Positions 24,496 to 32,435 of a stretch of 64,000 bases of DNA are shown here, in pieces. A program made the position numbers and the translations under genes. Source of the stretch: Candidatus Pelagibacter sp. (GTDB taxonomy: Bacteria > Pseudomonadota > Alphaproteobacteria > Pelagibacterales > Pelagibacteraceae); contig JAOJAE010000003.1 of NCBI GenBank assembly GCA_028227525.1, positions 30,147 through 94,146 of the forward strand, in the 5' to 3' direction. The first letter of the stretch is position 1, and every line of letters starts with the position of its first letter. The notes beneath the pieces were generated by a model. The model was not told the DNA's origin. It ran no database searches and saw nothing but the letters and a program-made list of their open reading frames with translations.

Positions 24496-25329
24496 TTATT
24501 GAGGATGGTCACCTTCAATTGCAATACGATCCATTATTCGCTCATACCCTAACCCTCGACCAGGAAAGAAATCTGCAATAGCATAATGAATAACACTTCT
24601 ATTGTCCCAGATAGCAACGGCATTTTCAGTCCAATTAAATCTACAAGTTAAATCCAATCTTGCTTGGTGTTCAAATATTTCTTTTAAAATTTGATCACTT
24701 TCTTCTTTATCAAGACCAATAATTTGTTTTGTATAGGTCCAATTAACATATAAGATTTTTTTTCCAGTTTCTGGATGAGTTCTAACAATTGGATGTTCAT
24801 TTGAATAAGAGTCGTAATTTCTTTTTTCATTTCCTTCCATATATTTATAGTTATCAATGAAAAATTCTGCCCCAAGAGAGCTGTGAATTGCTTTTTTATT
24901 TTTTATTTTTTCTTGAATTTTAGGATCTAAGGTTTCCCATGCTAATTCCATATTAGAAAAACAAGTATCACCACCAACTGGAGGTATTTTAATCGATTTT
25001 AGTATTACAGCTTTTGTAGGCTTTGAATTATAGCTGACATCACTATGCCAATTTTCTCCCCATTGGTTTTTTTCTTCTTTTCCTTTTATAATTCTTACTA
25101 TTTCAGGATAATTATCCAATCCTTTGACATAAGCATGAGTTTCCAAAGGTCCAAATTTTTCAGCAAGTGCAATTTGTTGTTCCTTAGTGATAGGCTGATC
25201 TCTAAAAAAAATTACCTTATGTTCTAAAAGTAAATCATTAACTTTTTTGAAATTTTCATCAGATACATCTGTTAAATCAATTCCTTTAATTTCAGCACCT
25301 AATGCTCCAGATAATAATTTAATTTCCAT
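24496..25329 (-). CDS. TauD/TfdA-family Fe(II)/2-oxoglutarate dioxygenase
   Basis: The 277-residue protein shows the TauD pattern: GAEIKGIDLTDVSDENF at the N-terminus, iron ligands His95 and Asp97 in ENWHSDVSY, His248 in NRSVIHYA, and an Arg at about 264 that should hold 2-oxoglutarate (ERIMDRIAI). Taurine dioxygenase cleaves sulfonates, but the family also hydroxylates other substrates. Placed directly before the PhnZ-like gene, it could supply the 1-hydroxyphosphonate that enzyme needs; a sulfonate substrate is the alternative. It overlaps the thioesterase gene by one base. Confidence 0.87.
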   Translation of the reverse strand: MEIKLLSGALGAEIKGIDLTDVSDENFKKVNDLLLEHKVIFFRDQPITKEQQIALAEKFGPLETHAYVKGLDNYPEIVRIIKGKEEKNQWGENWHSDVSYNSKPTKAVILKSIKIPPVGGDTCFSNMELAWETLDPKIQEKIKNKKAIHSSLGAEFFIDNYKYMEGNEKRNYDSYSNEHPIVRTHPETGKKILYVNWTYTKQIIGLDKEESDQILKEIFEHQARLDLTCRFNWTENAVAIWDNRSVIHYAIADFFPGRGLGYERIMDRIAIEGDHPQ

Positions 25330-25796
25330 TATTTTTTTAATTTTCCCGTAATTACTAAATCATTATTTTTAAAATTTGATTTATTTAGATTAATAAAATC
25401 ATCCATTAATTTAACTTTTTCTTGCTCAAACTCTGCAACTTTTCTTTGATTTAAATCTATATATAAAGAAAGCATTTCAAGTGTAGCAGCGAGTTTTTTT
25501 GAAGATTTTTCAATCATTTCCATTTTGAAGTGCAGTCTTTTTTTATCATGATCTAAAAATATAAGATTAATTTCAACTTCATCACCTTCTTTTACTTCAT
25601 TATTATAAGTTGTATGTGTTTCAACAACCATGGTGCTCATGTTTGTTGTTTTTGCAGATTGTTCACCCATTTTAAATTTTTCTAAAATGATTTCCCAAAT
25701 TTGATCAAACACCAAAACATAGTAAGCCATATTCATATGGTTATTATAATCAGTCCATTCTTTTTTAATAATTTGATTTGCTATGTGTATAGACAT
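25329..25796 (-). CDS. Hotdog thioesterase, betainyl-CoA thioesterase-like (CdhB type)
   Basis: The 155-residue protein is a 4HBT-type hotdog with the catalytic stretch WTDYNNHMNMAYYV (Asp16 and His20). The later text VVETHTTYNNEVKEGDEVE and DHDKKRLHFKMEM resembles the thioesterase domain often fused to L-carnitine dehydrogenase. In that pathway it hydrolyses betainyl-CoA to glycine betaine and CoA. Carnitine dehydrogenase and the BKACE enzyme are encoded divergently 1.6 kb away, as separate rather than fused proteins. The functional call rests on similarity by eye plus context. Confidence 0.78.
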   Translation of the reverse strand: MSIHIANQIIKKEWTDYNNHMNMAYYVLVFDQIWEIILEKFKMGEQSAKTTNMSTMVVETHTTYNNEVKEGDEVEINLIFLDHDKKRLHFKMEMIEKSSKKLAATLEMLSLYIDLNQRKVAEFEQEKVKLMDDFINLNKSNFKNNDLVITGKLKK

Positions 25797-26525
25797 TTAA
25801 TTTTTATATTCTGGTTCTTCTTTATCTAAAATTACTTTTATTTGATCAAGATGCAACTTTGCTAAATCAATTGGATAATTTGCAGTTTCTTGAGCAGTTT
25901 TTTCTGCCACTTCATCACTTACAATATTTAGTTCTTTATTAGTAGATAAAGCAGTTAAATAAGTCTCCGCTGCTTTTTCAAAATAATATAAATAATTAAA
26001 ACCCTCAGCGATTGTTTCACCAGTTGTTATAATTCCATGATTAGCTAATAACATATGCTGTTTGTTTCCTAGTGAATTAGCCATTTTAATTGACTCTTCT
26101 TCAAATCCTAATCCACCAAATTCATTAAAAACAGAAACTCTATTATAAAATATCATTGTATTTTGATCTATTGGCTTCATGACAGGATCTTTTAAAGTTG
26201 ATAGAGCTGTTGCATATTTTGAATGAACGTGAAAAATGCATTTTGCGTGTGGAACTTTTTGATGAATTGTACCATGAATATTGATTGCAGTAGGATCAAT
26301 TAAGTCTGGTTTATTTTTTAAATCATTGATGTTTTCTTTTGTGACTAAAATTAAATCACTAGCCTTTATTTGGCTAAAGTGTATTCCAGCTTTATTTACA
26401 TAAAAGTCTGTTGATGAACCAGGGACACAGGCACTAAAGTGATTTGCAACACCTTCATGCATATTTAATCTTGCAGTCCATCTAAAAGTTGCTGCTAAAT
26501 CTTTCTGTAATTCTGTTATTTCCAT
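25797..26525 (-). CDS. Class II aldolase/adducin family protein
   Basis: The protein (242 residues from the ATG at 26525) has class II aldolase motifs: ANHFSACVPGSS, the zinc-type pair in IFHVHSKYATALS and a later His in LLANHGIITTG. Relatives include fuculose-phosphate aldolases and decarboxylases. A longer frame starting at a TTG at 26534 adds only MVK; the ATG (MEITELQ) is the better start. It is the first gene of the minus-strand operon running down to about 19.2 kb and is divergent from the BKACE gene. Its substrate in an amine-degradation operon is unclear. Confidence 0.82.
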   Translation of the reverse strand: MEITELQKDLAATFRWTARLNMHEGVANHFSACVPGSSTDFYVNKAGIHFSQIKASDLILVTKENINDLKNKPDLIDPTAINIHGTIHQKVPHAKCIFHVHSKYATALSTLKDPVMKPIDQNTMIFYNRVSVFNEFGGLGFEEESIKMANSLGNKQHMLLANHGIITTGETIAEGFNYLYYFEKAAETYLTALSTNKELNIVSDEVAEKTAQETANYPIDLAKLHLDQIKVILDKEEPEYKN

Positions 26526-26560
26526 TTTTACCAAATTAAACTATATTTAAATTATAAATT
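26526..26560. promoter_or_regulatory. 35-bp divergent promoter region
   Basis: Only 35 bases separate the divergent ATGs of the aldolase and BKACE genes. The sequence is nearly pure A/T, with TATATT and TATAAA boxes close to both starts. Two promoters must overlap here or transcripts must have almost no leader, so the two arms of the carnitine-type cluster are likely regulated together. Confidence 0.4.
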
Positions 26561-27448
26561 ATGAGCAATAAGGTTTTTATATCATGTGCAGTGACAGGAT
26601 CAGGTGATACTGCTAGCAAGCATCCAGATTTACCAAAAACTCCAGAACAAATTGCAACCGCTTCAATTGAAGCTGCTAAAGCAGGGGCTGCGATAGCACA
26701 TATTCATGTTAGAGAAGAAGATGGTACTCCTAGTCGAAGATTGGAACTCTACAAAGAAGTTGTTGATAGAGTCCGTTCAAGTGACACAGATGTAATTATA
26801 AATTTAACCACTGGAATGGGGGGTGATCTTGATATTGGACAAGGGGACAATCCTTTAGATTTTGGTCCAATGACAGACATGGCAAACGTTATGGAAAGAA
26901 TTGCAAATGCTGAGCAGTTTCTTCCAGAGATTTGTACACTTGATGCCGGAACTTTAAATTTTGGTGATGGCTCAACAATTACAGTGAATACTCCAAATGA
27001 TTTAAGAAAAGCTGCAAAAAAATTAAAAGAAATCAACGTTAAACCAGAAATAGAAGCTTTTGATTTAGGAAATATGTGGTTTGGAGCCCAGCTATATAAA
27101 GAAGGATTATTAAGTGATCCGCCAATGTTTCAAATGTGTTTAGGAATACCTTGGGGTGCGCCAGCTACTACTTTAGCAATGCAGGCAATGAAAGACATTA
27201 TGCCAAAAGAAGGTGTGTGGTCTGGCTTTGCAATTTCTAAAAATGAAATGCCATTTGTTGCTCAAACAGTTTTAATGGGAGGAAACCCAAGAGTTGGATT
27301 AGAGGATAATTTATATTTATCAAAAGGTAAGCTTGCTACTAATGCTCAATTAGTTGAAAAAGCTATAAGAATTATTGATGAGATTGGTTACACACCAATG
27401 ACACCTGATGAAACGAGAGAAAAGTTAAAACTTGTTAAACACAAGTAA
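26561..27448 (+). CDS. BKACE-family beta-keto acid cleavage enzyme, 3-dehydrocarnitine-cleaving type
   Basis: The 295-residue protein is a DUF849/BKACE member with the zinc-binding pair His47 and His49 in IAHIHVREEDG, plus LTTGMGG and a C-terminal NPRVGLEDNLYLSKG. BKACE enzymes transfer acetyl-CoA onto a beta-keto acid. The carnitine version makes betainyl-CoA and acetoacetate from 3-dehydrocarnitine. The next gene, one base overlapped, encodes L-carnitine dehydrogenase, which strongly favours that substrate. Family certainty is high; substrate certainty comes from context. Confidence 0.88.
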   Translation: MSNKVFISCAVTGSGDTASKHPDLPKTPEQIATASIEAAKAGAAIAHIHVREEDGTPSRRLELYKEVVDRVRSSDTDVIINLTTGMGGDLDIGQGDNPLDFGPMTDMANVMERIANAEQFLPEICTLDAGTLNFGDGSTITVNTPNDLRKAAKKLKEINVKPEIEAFDLGNMWFGAQLYKEGLLSDPPMFQMCLGIPWGAPATTLAMQAMKDIMPKEGVWSGFAISKNEMPFVAQTVLMGGNPRVGLEDNLYLSKGKLATNAQLVEKAIRIIDEIGYTPMTPDETREKLKLVKHK

Positions 27449-28389
27449 TGTCTCAAATTAAAAAGATAGCAGTTATTGGAACTGGAGTAATTGGTGCAGG
27501 ATGGATTATTCGTTGTTTAGCCCACAACAAAATTGTTCATGCTTACGATAAAGATATTAAATTAAAGAAAAGTTTAATTAATGAGATTAAAAGAACTTGG
27601 CCATATGTAAAAAAACTTTTTAATAAAAAAACTCTCAATCTTAAAAATTTCAAATATTTTACCTCAATTGAAGATGCTCTCAAAGATGCAGATTTTATTC
27701 AAGAATGCGCAAGTGAAAATTATGCTTTAAAAACTAAGTTGATGAGCACTATTGGAAAATATGCAAAACCGAATGCAATAATTTCATCAAGCTCATCAGG
27801 ATTATTACCAACAAGAATTTATTCTAAATGTAAAAACCCTGAAAGAGCAATGATCGGACATCCATTTAATCCAGTTTATTTATTACCTGCTGTTGAAATT
27901 GTACCTGGAAAAAAAACATCAAAAAAATATTTAGCAATAGCTAAAAAATTTTATAATTCAATTTCAATGAACCCAATAATGGTCAAACATGAGTTGCCTG
28001 GTTATTTATCAGATAGATTGCAAGAGGCTTTATGGAGAGAGGGCTTACATATTATCAACGAAGGTCATGCAACTACAGAAGAATTAGATAGAGCAATTGA
28101 AGATGGACCAGGTTTAAGATGGTCTTTGATGGGAACCTTTTTAACTTTTCATTTAGCTGGAGGAAAAGCAGGAATGAGACATATGTTAGAACAATTTGGA
28201 CCTGCTTTAAAACTTCCGTGGACTAAATTAAAAGCCCCAACTTTATCTAATAAGTTAATTGATAGACTGGTTCAGGGGACTAAAAAACAATCTAAAGGAA
28301 AATCTGTTAGTAAAATTTCAAATATTAGAGATGAATATTTAGTTGAGCTTCAAAAGTTGAGAAAAAGATACGAAAAAAAATTAAGATAA
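27448..28389 (+). CDS. L-carnitine 3-dehydrogenase
   Basis: The 313-residue NAD-dependent enzyme belongs to the 3-hydroxyacyl-CoA dehydrogenase superfamily, with the Rossmann motif GTGVIGAG at 11-18 and the HPFNPVYLLPAVEIVPG stretch. The late block from GPGLRWSLMGTFLTFHLAGG through EQFGPALKLPWTKL is what I associate with bacterial carnitine dehydrogenases (LcdH/CdhA). It oxidises L-carnitine to 3-dehydrocarnitine. Many homologues carry a C-terminal thioesterase domain; this one ends without it, and a separate thioesterase gene is at 25329-25796. The gene ends one base from the convergent SDR gene. Confidence 0.9.
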   Translation: MSQIKKIAVIGTGVIGAGWIIRCLAHNKIVHAYDKDIKLKKSLINEIKRTWPYVKKLFNKKTLNLKNFKYFTSIEDALKDADFIQECASENYALKTKLMSTIGKYAKPNAIISSSSSGLLPTRIYSKCKNPERAMIGHPFNPVYLLPAVEIVPGKKTSKKYLAIAKKFYNSISMNPIMVKHELPGYLSDRLQEALWREGLHIINEGHATTEELDRAIEDGPGLRWSLMGTFLTFHLAGGKAGMRHMLEQFGPALKLPWTKLKAPTLSNKLIDRLVQGTKKQSKGKSVSKISNIRDEYLVELQKLRKRYEKKLR

Positions 28390-28390
28390 A

Positions 28391-29179
28391 TTAATCATTT
28401 CTCTCTGTATGGCCATCAACGGAGATTACTTGACCAGAAACTTTACTAGAGTCGTCTGAGATTAGAAAAGAACACATCTTTCCAATATCTTCTTCCAAGA
28501 TCCATTGTTTCATTGAACTCATTGAAACAAAATCTTTCTCAATAACTTTAGTTGAAACTTTAGTAAATTTTGCCTTATCTCTTATAACTCTTTTCATTCT
28601 ATCTCCCTTAATTGTTCCAGGACATACTGCATTAACTCTAATGTTAAATTTACCAAGCTCCATGGCCAATGTTTTTGTAACACCAATAATTGCCCATTTA
28701 CTTGCCGCATAAGGTGATCGAAGTGGAAAACCAAGTATTCCAGCAGTGGATGAAATATTAATAATTGACCCATTTTTAGATTTTTTAAGTAACGGGATAG
28801 CTTTTTTTGTAAAATAGAAGTGACTATTTACATCTACTTGAATAGTTCTTTCCCAATCTTTAGATTTTAATTTTTCAAGTGAGCCTGTGGGTCCTGCAAT
28901 ACCCACATTATTAATTAGAGCATCTATTTTTTTAGTTTTTTTTTTTACTTTTTCAAAAAAATCTGAAACCTGATTTTCATTTGATGCATCACAAAGGTAT
29001 GCAAACAATCTTTTATTTTTTAATGGGTGTTTATTTAATTTATGAAGTGATTTGTTATCTATATCGCAAAGATAGACAATTGCGCCTCTTGAAAGACAAA
29101 TTTTGACTGTTGCCAAACCAATTCCTGATGCACCTGCTGATATAATAATTTTTTTATTTTTTAATGATTGGTTAATCAT
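28391..29179 (-). CDS. Short-chain dehydrogenase/reductase
   Basis: The 262-residue SDR has the cofactor motif SAGASGIGLAT at about residues 14-24, NNVGIAGPTGSL, a catalytic Ser in NISSTAGILG and YAASK. The C-terminal SGQVISVDGHTERND ending resembles 3-oxoacyl or hydroxy-acid SDRs. It follows the proXWV genes (three bases after proV), so it is in the transporter operon. Possible substrates are a hydroxy acid or amine related to carnitine, or 3-hydroxybutyrate/acetoacetate released by the BKACE step; neither is proven. Confidence 0.85.
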   Translation of the reverse strand: MINQSLKNKKIIISAGASGIGLATVKICLSRGAIVYLCDIDNKSLHKLNKHPLKNKRLFAYLCDASNENQVSDFFEKVKKKTKKIDALINNVGIAGPTGSLEKLKSKDWERTIQVDVNSHFYFTKKAIPLLKKSKNGSIINISSTAGILGFPLRSPYAASKWAIIGVTKTLAMELGKFNIRVNAVCPGTIKGDRMKRVIRDKAKFTKVSTKVIEKDFVSMSSMKQWILEEDIGKMCSFLISDDSSKVSGQVISVDGHTERND

Positions 29180-29182
29180 TAA

Positions 29183-30208
29183 TTATGATTTTGTTAATGA
29201 GGACTGTAATTCTTTATTAGTGATATAGCCTTTGGTGTTTCCATTTTTATCAACTACCTCACAATTAGCGTTGGTACAAACTATTTGTGGTAAAAATTCT
29301 TCTATAAACTGGTCTTCATTAACTCTAACTAGATTTGATTTATCGATACCATTAGTCTCGTTAATATCTGTCATGATGATTTTTGCTTTAATAACTTTCG
29401 CTCTATTAACATCTTTAACAAAGGCTTTTACATAATCATCTGCAGGTTTCATGATAATATCAACAGGTGTTCCAACTTGAACTAATTTCCCTGCATTTAA
29501 AATTCCAATGTGGTCGCCTAATCTTAATGACTCATCAAGATCGTGAGTAATAAATACAATTGTTTTTTTTAATTCTGATTGAAGATCAATCAATTGTTTT
29601 TGCATGTCACTTCTAATAAGTGGATCTAATGCACTAAACGCTTCATCCATTAACATAATATCTGAATTAGTAGCTAAGGCTCTAGCTAGACCAACACGTT
29701 GCTGCATCCCTCCAGATAATTGATTAGGAAACTGGTTTTCAAAACCATTAAGTCCAACTGCTTCAATTTTTTCCATAGCAACCTTATCTCTTTCTTCTTC
29801 AGATTTTCCCTGCATCTCTAAACCATAACCAACATTTTGCATTACGGTTTTATGTGGAAACAAACCAAATCTTTGAAAGACCATACTCATTTTATGTCTT
29901 CTAAAATCTATTAATTGTTCAGGATTAAAACTCATAACATTCTCACCATCAATTAGAATTTCTCCAGCTGTTGGATCGATCAATCTATTTAAATGTCTTA
30001 TTAGTGTAGATTTTCCTGAACCTGATAACCCCATACAAACAAAAGTTTCTCCTTCTTCAATATTTAAAGAAACATTATCTAGACCAACTGTGTGGCCAGT
30101 TTGTTCAAGAACTTCATCTTTTGTAGATCCATTTTGAACCATACCCATTACTGAATCTGGATCATTACCAAAAATTTTATAAATATTATTTATTTCTATT
30201 TTTGACAT
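29183..30208 (-). CDS. proV: Quaternary amine ABC transporter ATPase (ProV/OpuAA type)
   Basis: The 341-residue ATPase begins with the ProV-type lead SKIEINNIYKIFG and has Walker A GLSGSGKST, signature LSGGMQQRVGLARAL and Walker B IMLMDEAFSALDPLIR. A C-terminal CBS-like region follows (residues about 260-341). It is shorter than the roughly 400-residue E. coli ProV, keeping perhaps only part of a CBS pair, which may reduce osmotic gating and suit a nutritional rather than osmotic role. It overlaps proW by one base. Confidence 0.93.
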   Translation of the reverse strand: MSKIEINNIYKIFGNDPDSVMGMVQNGSTKDEVLEQTGHTVGLDNVSLNIEEGETFVCMGLSGSGKSTLIRHLNRLIDPTAGEILIDGENVMSFNPEQLIDFRRHKMSMVFQRFGLFPHKTVMQNVGYGLEMQGKSEEERDKVAMEKIEAVGLNGFENQFPNQLSGGMQQRVGLARALATNSDIMLMDEAFSALDPLIRSDMQKQLIDLQSELKKTIVFITHDLDESLRLGDHIGILNAGKLVQVGTPVDIIMKPADDYVKAFVKDVNRAKVIKAKIIMTDINETNGIDKSNLVRVNEDQFIEEFLPQIVCTNANCEVVDKNGNTKGYITNKELQSSLTKS

Positions 30209-31227
30209 TATTTTTTAACCTTTTTAGCTGGAGCATTTCTCTCCTGAAGAGTTTCACCATAAGATTGAGTAATTCTATCCAACACAATTGCTAATAATAC
30301 AATTGCAATACCAGCTTCAGCAGCACGACCTACGTTTAATTGTTGAAGACCTAAAAGAACCTCATCACCCAAACCTCTTGTCCCGATCATTGAAGCAATA
30401 ACAACCATTGATAAAGCCATCATTGTACATTGGTTAATTCCTTGCATAATATTTGGAAGTGCTAATGGGATTTGAACTCCCCACAATTTTTGTTTTTTGC
30501 TAGCACCAAAAGCATCAGCTGCTTCTGTTACTTCACTGTCTACCAATCTAATTCCTAAATCTGTTAATCTAACCAAAGGTGGTACAGCATATATAAAAGT
30601 TGCAATAATTGCGGGCACAGCACCTAAACCAAATAACATAATTCCTGGTATTAAATACACAAAAGCGGGAATGGTCTGCATTAGATCAAGTATAGGAAGA
30701 ATTTTTTCTCTTACTCTATTTGCTCTAGACATCCAAATTCCAATTGGAACACCTATTATAAGACATAAGAAAATACTGATTAACATTATAGATGTTGTTT
30801 CAATTGCTTTGTCCCAGAATCTTGGATGCAAAAATCCTATAAAAAATGTACAGAAGCCAACAGCAACAGTTGTTTTAATCTTTTTCCCACTAGCAAAATA
30901 GGCAAGTATTACAACACCTATAATTACTAGAGGCCAGGGGGCTTGAACTAAAAAATTTTTAAGCCCCATTAACATAGCAAGTAGAACATTATTTATTGCT
31001 TCAAAAATAAAACCAAAGTTTTCATTTAAAGCTTTGAACCATTTGTTGATCCAGGGCATTAATGGTAAGTCTAACCACTTAGGCCAATTACTTAGCCATG
31101 AAAAATCATTTAATAATTCGCCAACAGACTCTGGTTTTCTTTTAGATGAGCTGTAGCTAGTAACTAATAACCATACAAAAATACCTAACAGACTTAAGTT
31201 AAATAAATTTTTTTTATTTTTAAACAT
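30208..31227 (-). CDS. proW: Quaternary amine ABC transporter permease (ProW type)
   Basis: The 339-residue protein has an N-terminal cytoplasmic and membrane leader, then the ProW/OpuAB core with about six spans. The family coupling loop reads EVTEAADAFGASKKQKLWGVQIPLALPN in two overlapping blocks near residues 230-258. The C-terminus has ALSMVVIASMIGTRGLGDEV. Together with ProV and ProX it imports glycine betaine, choline, carnitine or gamma-butyrobetaine. A hairpin at 31247-31271 separates it from proX. Confidence 0.93.
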   Translation of the reverse strand: MFKNKKNLFNLSLLGIFVWLLVTSYSSSKRKPESVGELLNDFSWLSNWPKWLDLPLMPWINKWFKALNENFGFIFEAINNVLLAMLMGLKNFLVQAPWPLVIIGVVILAYFASGKKIKTTVAVGFCTFFIGFLHPRFWDKAIETTSIMLISIFLCLIIGVPIGIWMSRANRVREKILPILDLMQTIPAFVYLIPGIMLFGLGAVPAIIATFIYAVPPLVRLTDLGIRLVDSEVTEAADAFGASKKQKLWGVQIPLALPNIMQGINQCTMMALSMVVIASMIGTRGLGDEVLLGLQQLNVGRAAEAGIAIVLLAIVLDRITQSYGETLQERNAPAKKVKK

Positions 31228-31246
31228 ATATGATTATAACTAATAG

Positions 31247-31271
31247 AAAGAGCCCAAGTTAAGGGCTCTTT
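31247..31271 (-). terminator. Intercistronic hairpin between proX and proW
   Basis: AAAGAGCCC at 31247-31255 pairs perfectly with GGGCTCTTT at 31263-31271 around a seven-base loop. On the transcribed minus strand only a short U stretch follows, so it is probably a partial terminator or RNA-stabilising stem that makes proX mRNA more abundant than the permease and ATPase mRNA. Confidence 0.8.
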
Positions 31272-31288
31272 CAAATTATTTTATCAGA

Positions 31289-32305
31289 TTATAAAGCAGC
31301 TGTAACTTTTGAAGCTACATCCGCAGGTACCCAACTTTTCCACATTGCTTGAGTTTTTAAGAACTCTTTAGCAGTTAACTCCATATCACCATCAGACTCG
31401 TCTTCGTAGAAGGCTAACATTTTGTTAACTACTGCTGTAGGAATAGTATACTTTTCTAAGAAAGCTGTTTCTGCTGGATTAGCTTTTGCCCAATCAGTTA
31501 AAACAGACTTTGTTAAAGCCATATCTCTATATTCACATGCACAAGATTTAGTGTATGCATCTGGACCATCTGCTTTGATTTTTTCAACAACTGCAGACAT
31601 ATTATTCCAACAATCAGAATCAAACTTAGGTTCTGTTAATCTAACAAGATCAACTTTGCCCATTAAACCAGTAGGTGCCCAGTAGTAAGTAAAGATAGGT
31701 TTTTTCTTAGCAAATGCACCAGCGATAGCAGCATCTAATGCGCCACCAGAACCTGGGTCAAAGTTTGTATAGAAAGCATCTAGACCATACTCTTTTTGTT
31801 TTACTAAGTTTACTGTGTAACAAGTCCAACCTGAAATACAGCTAGTCATTCTACCTTTAGAAGGATTTTCTGGATCTTTAAATAGCGCAGCTATTTTAGG
31901 ATCTTTCATATCCATTACTGACTTAAGATTGTATTTATCAGCTGTAGCTTTATCTACGTAGAAAGCTTGTTGAGAGTCTGGAGTGTTCACACCAATATTT
32001 TTGATCGTACCAGCTTTTTCGTGAGGCTCGTAGTTTGCAATAATATTGTCGTACCAAACTTCAGTGATTACATCTAACTGCTTATCGTAGTGAGCAGCCA
32101 TGATTGGAGTTGTACTTCCTTTAGTTACTGAAACTTCACATCCATACCCTTTTTCAAGAATAAAAGATGCAATAGCAGTATGAATATTTGCACTACTCCA
32201 GTCAAAATCTCCCAGTCTAGCTTTACAATCACCAGCGTTAGCACTAGTTGCTAATAATGACGATACAAAGAAAGCTGAAAGAACTAATTTTTTCAAAAAC
32301 TTCAT
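31289..32305 (-). CDS. proX: Quaternary amine periplasmic binding protein (ProX type)
   Basis: The 338-residue protein starts with a signal peptide (MKFLKKLVLSAFFVSSLLATSANAG, cleavage after about Ala24). It continues as an OpuAC/ProX domain with aromatic-rich stretches EVWYDNIIANYEP and FTYYWAPTGLMGKVDLV that would line a cation-pi cage. It would bind glycine betaine-like cations. The ligand could be carnitine or gamma-butyrobetaine, as the gene is divergent from the GBBH-like gene and near the carnitine enzymes. A strong AAGGAGAT ribosome site precedes the ATG. Confidence 0.92.
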   Translation of the reverse strand: MKFLKKLVLSAFFVSSLLATSANAGDCKARLGDFDWSSANIHTAIASFILEKGYGCEVSVTKGSTTPIMAAHYDKQLDVITEVWYDNIIANYEPHEKAGTIKNIGVNTPDSQQAFYVDKATADKYNLKSVMDMKDPKIAALFKDPENPSKGRMTSCISGWTCYTVNLVKQKEYGLDAFYTNFDPGSGGALDAAIAGAFAKKKPIFTYYWAPTGLMGKVDLVRLTEPKFDSDCWNNMSAVVEKIKADGPDAYTKSCACEYRDMALTKSVLTDWAKANPAETAFLEKYTIPTAVVNKMLAFYEDESDGDMELTAKEFLKTQAMWKSWVPADVASKVTAAL

Positions 32306-32410
32306 TTAATTATCTCCTTAGGTTAAGTTTTATTATCAAGATTTAATAATGAATGAAGATAAAACACAAGAGCTGAATCCTATTTACAACTATAAATTGA
32401 ATTGAATTTT

Positions 32411-32432
32411 TAATCATAATATATAATGATTA
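32411..32432. promoter_or_regulatory. Dyad over TATAAT box, divergent proX / hydroxylase region
   Basis: TAATCAT at 32411-32417 and ATGATTA at 32426-32432 form a perfect seven-base dyad with eight bases between, and a TATAAT box occupies 32422-32427. The ATG of the hydroxylase gene follows three bases later, so its transcript would have almost no leader. The 130-base divergent region (32306-32435) otherwise shows only the proX ribosome site and A+T-rich DNA. A repressor site is inference. Confidence 0.4.
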
Positions 32433-32435
32433 ATC

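Noticed and set aside
30497..30901. 134-codon plus-strand open frame opposite proW
   Set aside because: The minus strand carries unmistakable ProW motifs in the same interval; the plus-strand translation shows no family pattern.
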